Shown here: piece by piece, positions 59,997-64,000 of the stretch
Layout of the letters: each line of letters starts with the position of its first letter
Position numbering within the stretch: position 1 is the first letter of the stretch
NCBI GenBank assembly: GCA_016707075.1
Contig: JADJII010000002.1
Span: 1 to 64,000, forward strand
Origin: Egaibacter danicus
GTDB lineage: Bacteria; Pseudomonadota; Gammaproteobacteria; Burkholderiales; Burkholderiaceae_C
Direction of reading: 5' to 3'
Length of the DNA: 64,000 nucleotides
Translations under genes and position numbers: made by a program
The notes under the pieces: generated by a model
Seen by the model: only the letters and a program-made list of their open reading frames with translations
Databases searched by the model: none
What the model was told of the DNA's origin: nothing

Positions 59997-62006
59997 AACC
60001 AGCCTGCGTTTCACCTTTTGATCCCACTGCCGCGTGAGGATCAGTTTCTCGCCTTCATAGGCTTCCAGCCGCCCCTTCACATGCCAGTGGGTTTTGGTCG
60101 CGGTCATGCTGGAATAAGTTTCGGTGCGCACCTTCCAGTCACCGCGGGACGTCTCTATCGACCAATGGCATTCCTGTTTCGCCGACAGTGGGTCATGAGG
60201 CAGGATGCTGTAGTTCTCGCGCCCGCAGCTCCAGGTGGTCAGGCCATGTTCCGCAATCGTGGTGCGGCCAAAGTCATCCAAGATGGTCATGCGGGTTTCG
60301 CCAGTGCGCTGGTCCATGGTGACTTCGCGTTTATGCCACGGTTTGTCTACGGTGATCAGTTCCACTGGGGCTGCTGATTCCGCTGGCGCGAACACAGGTG
60401 GTTTCTCGCCGCGCTGCGTTTTGCGAACCGGCACGTCGATGAAACTGGTGCCGGTGTGCACGGTCAGCGTCACTGGCTCGGGTGCGGGCCAGATCAGCGG
60501 CCAGTAGCTGGTGGAGATCGACACGCGCAGTTTGTGGCCTTTGGACACCTTGCACGCCACGTCGTCCAGCTTGATCTGGATGGTGTACAGCTTGCCGGGT
60601 TCCAGCGCTTGCGGCTTGTCATGGCTGTCGCGATGGCACAGGTTCGCCACCGCATAGGTCAGGCGCGACACGGCGCCGTCGGGCCACACGGCATTGAGCC
60701 GCACGGCGGCCACAGCTACCGGTTTGTCCGAGCTAACTTTGAGGTGCAACACGGCGCCACCCACCAGATCCATGTCCTGCGTCAGCGGTGCTGTATCGAA
60801 GGTGAGCGAGCCCGAATCGTCGCGTCGCTGGTCGCCGGGAAACTCGGGGCCGAGCCAGATGATGCAGTATTCGCCACTGTCCGCGCCGGTGTGTTGCGGG
60901 GACGACACCAGCTGTTTGCCGGCACGGCCTTTGGTCTGACTCAAACCGTCCGCGTTCAGGTGCAGCCGCTGGATTTCATGTTTGTCTGCGGGCCACACGT
61001 TGTCACTCACCCAGCGGCCCGGAATGTGGGCCACCGACGCGCCGGGCCGTCCCACGTCCATGATGTAGGTGCGATGCGCGGGGTCCCGGGCCACACCGGT
61101 GTCGATGCCTTTGAGCCAGTGGTCCCACCAGCGCAGGGCTTCCTGCAGAAACCCGATGCGCGGCTCGGGCACGGCAAAGTGCGGGTACTTGTGCGCCCAC
61201 GGACCGATGATGCCTTTGACCGGCGACTGCACACTGGCCACGAGGCGCGGCACGGCGTTGGTGTACGCATCGTTCCAGCCACCGACGGCCAGCACGGCGG
61301 CGTCTATCGCGCCTATATCTTCACAGACGGACCCGTGCTTCCAGTACGCATCACGGTGCGGATGTTCCAGCCAGGGAATGGCCAGCAGCGGCTCGTTCTG
61401 CAGCCGCTCTAACCACATCGCTCGCCAGCGGTCGCCCACCAGCGCTGGGTCTGGCGGGCGGGATGAATACCCAAACATCGTGGCCGACCAGCCCAGGTTT
61501 TCACCCAGCAGGCAGCCACCTTTGTAGTGAATGTCGTCGCTGTAGCGGTCATCGGTGGAGCACAGGGTGATGATGGCTTTGAGCCCCTTGGGTTTGCGCG
61601 CCGCCACCTGCAGGCCATTGAAACCACCCCACGAGATGCCCATCATGCCGACACTGCCGGTGCTCCAGGGTTGCTTCACCAGCCAGGCGATCACGTTTTC
61701 CGCGTCGGCTAGCTCCTGCTCGGCATATTCGTCCAGCATGATGCCGTCGGAGTCGCCATTGCCGCGCATGTCCACGCGCACGCAGGCGTAGCCGTGGCCG
61801 GCGAGGTAGGGGTGGGTGAGCGCATCACGAACGATGGTGCCGTCGCGCTTGCGGTAGGGCAGGTATTCGAGGATGACGGGAACCGGCCTCTTGTCGGCGT
61901 CTGCAGGCATCCAGATACGCGCGGCCAGTTGAGTGCCGTCAGGGAGCTTGATGAAGGTGTTGGGGAATTCTTTGACTTTGCGGGGAAATGATTTGACGAC
62001 TTTCAT
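59994..62006 (-). CDS. CocE/NonD family hydrolase (X-Pro dipeptidyl-peptidase type)
   Basis: 670 residues. An alpha/beta hydrolase domain carries the nucleophile elbow GMMGISWGGFNG with Ser125, and GGWNDAYTNAV near 248 and GPWAHKYPH near 270 hold the Asp and His of the triad region. The C-terminal jelly-roll domain starts near 315. The family includes cocaine esterase and S15 peptidases; substrate unknown. It precedes no partner in its direction; upstream lies a phosphoesterase gene in the same orientation 26 bases away, so they may share a transcript. Confidence 0.88.
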   Translation of the reverse strand: MKVVKSFPRKVKEFPNTFIKLPDGTQLAARIWMPADADKRPVPVILEYLPYRKRDGTIVRDALTHPYLAGHGYACVRVDMRGNGDSDGIMLDEYAEQELADAENVIAWLVKQPWSTGSVGMMGISWGGFNGLQVAARKPKGLKAIITLCSTDDRYSDDIHYKGGCLLGENLGWSATMFGYSSRPPDPALVGDRWRAMWLERLQNEPLLAIPWLEHPHRDAYWKHGSVCEDIGAIDAAVLAVGGWNDAYTNAVPRLVASVQSPVKGIIGPWAHKYPHFAVPEPRIGFLQEALRWWDHWLKGIDTGVARDPAHRTYIMDVGRPGASVAHIPGRWVSDNVWPADKHEIQRLHLNADGLSQTKGRAGKQLVSSPQHTGADSGEYCIIWLGPEFPGDQRRDDSGSLTFDTAPLTQDMDLVGGAVLHLKVSSDKPVAVAAVRLNAVWPDGAVSRLTYAVANLCHRDSHDKPQALEPGKLYTIQIKLDDVACKVSKGHKLRVSISTSYWPLIWPAPEPVTLTVHTGTSFIDVPVRKTQRGEKPPVFAPAESAAPVELITVDKPWHKREVTMDQRTGETRMTILDDFGRTTIAEHGLTTWSCGRENYSILPHDPLSAKQECHWSIETSRGDWKVRTETYSSMTATKTHWHVKGRLEAYEGEKLILTRQWDQKVKRRLV

Positions 62007-62032
62007 TCAAAACTTTCTGTGGTGATCAACCC

Positions 62033-63499
62033 TTACGGCCGCATCAACCGTACGTTGCCGTCGGTGGCTTGACCTTGCATGTGAGAGGCTATGTTGCCCG
62101 CAAACCGGTGGGCCAGATCCAGATGAAGCCTGGCCAGACTGTCGGCTGCTGCGCCATGATCCAGCAAGGTGCAGACTATCTCGATCTGGCCGGTTCCATG
62201 ACGGATGATTTCAATGGCACGCGTTTGGCTGGGCCAGTCGATGATGGACGCTGTCGTAATTTCCCAGAAACCGCTGGCCCCACCTGATGGTCCCGGATGG
62301 GCGGTGATGCGATGCAGGTGCCGGTGTCCCACCAGCCAGGCGATCACACAAGCGTGCCGGTGCGCCACTACAGTAAGTGCATCCGCGTGCAGGCGCTCGG
62401 GGTCATGGCCGCGAGTGTTGGTGAGTGATGCAGAACCATGGTGGCTGGCCAGAATAGCCAGCCGACCCGGTTGCGCATCCACTTCAGTCAGACGGTCTTC
62501 CAGCCACGCCAGTTGGGTCGCGCCGATGCTGCCCTGGTAGTCCCCGGCGGGGTGGTTGGTGTCGAGCATGATGATGCGCACATGCTCGGTGTCGATGACG
62601 ATATCTGCGTTGCCGCGGGCAACCTGCTCGGCGGTGTAGCCCATCGCGCCACTCTGTGCGTGAGCTTGCAACCAGATCCGCTGGTCTATCGCATGCCGCG
62701 CGGCCACTGGGGTCACCTGCCGGGTGCTGCCGCGAGAAAACTCGCCGGGGCTGTTGACAAAGAGCGTGAGGGGATCCGCCGGTTCGAACCCATGCGGACG
62801 ACGCAGTGTCTTGCTCGAACCCACTGCAATGTGCTCAATCAGGGGCTCTGGCAATGCAGTGCCCTGCCGCATGTAATCGTGATTGCCAGGAAGGCTGGTC
62901 CAGGGGAAACCAAAACCGCTGGATTGCACTTCAGCGCCAACACGGGCCAGGAAGTTTTCGACAGCAGGGTAGCCCTGTGGCTTCCAGGCATCTGCCACTT
63001 TCGGGTCAGGGCACCAGAATGGCCAGGGACCCTCACCCAATTCGCTGGACGGATCATGGACACCGCCAATCGCCGACAGGTGGGTACGTCCACCGGACAG
63101 AATGGCGATGCAGGCATCCAGCTCGTTTTGCTGGGCGTTGTCGATGTTGTCCCCGGTGCTGATGGCCAGATCAAACGCACGGCCTGAGTAGGGCGCCACT
63201 GGAGCGCACCGCGCCCGGTTTACATGCTCCGCCACCGCCCAATGGGTGAGTGCTTCGTAAGGCCGGTGCATATGAAGCAAAGGCTTCCAGTGATCGTCAT
63301 GAGCCAGCAGTTCGACCCACTCGCAGCGCGCGGGCGACACCGTGTCAATGATGTGGGCATCGCTCAGATGGAGCAGGCTCAAAAGCGTTGTGGAATGGCT
63401 TTGCAAGGCCACTTTCCCCAAGTCTTCGCGGACGGTGTAATTCAAGGCAGACATCAGAAGTGAAAACTTGGGGAAGGTATCAATCTTCGTAACATGCAA
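62033..63499 (-). CDS. Metallophosphoesterase, TIGR03767-like
   Basis: 488 residues. Calcineurin-type metal sites are LSDAHIID near 46, STGDNIDNAQ near 115, LPGNHDYM near 205, ASHHGSAS near 353 and GHRHLHRIT near 392. The long N-terminal part and inserts fit the TIGR03767 group, often annotated as secreted phosphodiesterases, though no signal peptide is visible here. The N-terminus could start at 63454 (MSALNYTV); neither start has a clear ribosome site. Confidence 0.8.
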   Translation of the reverse strand: MHVTKIDTFPKFSLLMSALNYTVREDLGKVALQSHSTTLLSLLHLSDAHIIDTVSPARCEWVELLAHDDHWKPLLHMHRPYEALTHWAVAEHVNRARCAPVAPYSGRAFDLAISTGDNIDNAQQNELDACIAILSGGRTHLSAIGGVHDPSSELGEGPWPFWCPDPKVADAWKPQGYPAVENFLARVGAEVQSSGFGFPWTSLPGNHDYMRQGTALPEPLIEHIAVGSSKTLRRPHGFEPADPLTLFVNSPGEFSRGSTRQVTPVAARHAIDQRIWLQAHAQSGAMGYTAEQVARGNADIVIDTEHVRIIMLDTNHPAGDYQGSIGATQLAWLEDRLTEVDAQPGRLAILASHHGSASLTNTRGHDPERLHADALTVVAHRHACVIAWLVGHRHLHRITAHPGPSGGASGFWEITTASIIDWPSQTRAIEIIRHGTGQIEIVCTLLDHGAAADSLARLHLDLAHRFAGNIASHMQGQATDGNVRLMRP

Positions 63500-63604
63500 C
63501 GAGTATCCAGTTCGGTGAAAGCCCTGTCAAACCCATGAATCCTCCCGTGATGGCAAACTCGAGACAAGCCTGCTTTGCCTGGGCAATGGAATTTCGACTC
63601 CCTC

Positions 63605-64000
63605 ATGATTGAACCCGAAAAAACAACTTCTACATCAGCTTCCTACTTGATCGGAGTGGACACCGGTGGCACCTACACTGACGCCGCCATCATTGAAGCC
63701 AGGGGCCACCGTGTTGTTGCATCGGCCAAGGCCATCACAACCAAGGGAGACCTTGCCATCGGCGTGGCGGAAGCCATTACGCAGGCGGTAGCCAAACTGC
63801 CACAAGGACTGCATTCGAACGACATTTCCATGGTGTCAGTGTCCACGACGCTGGCCACCAATGCCGTGGTTGAAGGCCACGGTAGTGCGGTGGGTGTGAT
63901 ACTGATTGGCTTTGATGCGCCCATGGTGGAAAAAACGGGGATTGCCAAGGCATTCTCTGGCATCCCGATAGAAATCATTGCGGGTGGGCATGACCACAAC
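63605..64000 (+). CDS. Hydantoinase/oxoprolinase family protein (3' end outside window)
   Basis: 132 N-terminal residues are visible: YLIGVDTGGTYTDAAIIE near 15, the phosphate-binding loop of HyuA/oxoprolinase-type ASKHA ATPases, then VSVSTTLATNAVVEGHG near 80. The family hydrolyses cyclic amides such as N-methylhydantoin or 5-oxoproline with ATP. N-methylhydantoin breakdown leads to sarcosine, which would join the betaine/one-carbon theme nearby, but this is inference from family only. It is divergent from the phosphoesterase. Confidence 0.85.
   Translation, partial: MIEPEKTTSTSASYLIGVDTGGTYTDAAIIEARGHRVVASAKAITTKGDLAIGVAEAITQAVAKLPQGLHSNDISMVSVSTTLATNAVVEGHGSAVGVILIGFDAPMVEKTGIAKAFSGIPIEIIAGGHDHN

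Overview
The window looks like chromosome of a GC-rich betaproteobacterium, most likely a Comamonadaceae member related to Rhodoferax or Polaromonas. Supporting signs are the PhaM polyhydroxyalkanoate granule protein, the DUF3567 and DUF3108 proteins, short bifunctional PutA, GlcD with LrgAB, and a 55-75 bp dispersed repeat ending in GAGGGCTAGAGGCC present in at least 14 diverged copies. Genus cannot be fixed from the sequence alone. No tRNA, rRNA, CRISPR array or intact insertion sequence was seen.

Layout. 0-2.6 kb: a GFA-fold protein, an SRPBCC protein, then two consecutive integron-type gene cassettes without an integrase, and a MAPEG membrane protein. 2.7-11 kb: an AAA-type ATPase, putA, an exported protein, a VanZ-like protein, a fadD-type acyl-CoA ligase, a VanZ relic and a small gene under a palindromic promoter. 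11.4-16.7 kb: a two-component system, an ECF-like sigma factor, a DEAD-box helicase and a D-erythronate dehydrogenase. 16.7-20 kb: a Fur-box-driven TonB siderophore receptor with PiuC. 20-31.5 kb: a frameshifted chemoreceptor, asparaginase, a biotinyl/carboxyltransferase fusion, a class V aminotransferase, a His-rich protein, a glcD-lrgA-lrgB operon with a LysR regulator, and psd. 31.5-41.9 kb: a methyltransferase, a ChaN lipoprotein, an IclR regulator divergent from a fumarylacetoacetase-like gene, MarC, a copper-handling cluster (DUF2946, YcnI, PCuAC) that runs into a 779-base stretch with no A at all, then phaM and a FIST protein.

42-59 kb is one large choline/glycine betaine and one-carbon locus: choline ABC transporter (ATPase, permease, and a separately placed binding protein), an AraC/GlxA-type regulator, purU, a corrinoid protein, DUF1638, a 'virulence factor' family protein, a MetV-like protein, MetF, methyl-H4folate:corrinoid methyltransferase, a corrinoid reductive activator, betB, betA, phosphorylcholine phosphatase and betaine-homocysteine methyltransferase. 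Together these could import choline, oxidise it to betaine, and pass methyl groups through a corrinoid protein to folate, then to formate by PurU. No MttB-type substrate methyltransferase is present in the window. Three promoters here (transporter, purU, corrinoid operon) each carry GTCGC-type direct repeats exactly 21 bp apart, oriented with the gene, a plausible operator set for the regulator.

59-64 kb: a low-GC nucleotidyltransferase gene between two direct copies of the dispersed repeat, a CocE/NonD hydrolase, a metallophosphoesterase, and the start of a hydantoinase/oxoprolinase gene cut by the window edge.

Two caveats apply to the whole window. Four or five conserved genes carry small frameshifts (chemoreceptor, ycnI, corrinoid activator, betA, perhaps a small copper-cluster gene), and the A-free tract looks artificial; sequence error is likely for at least some of these. 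The dispersed repeat also lies in frame inside at least seven proteins, which appears to be genuine biology.
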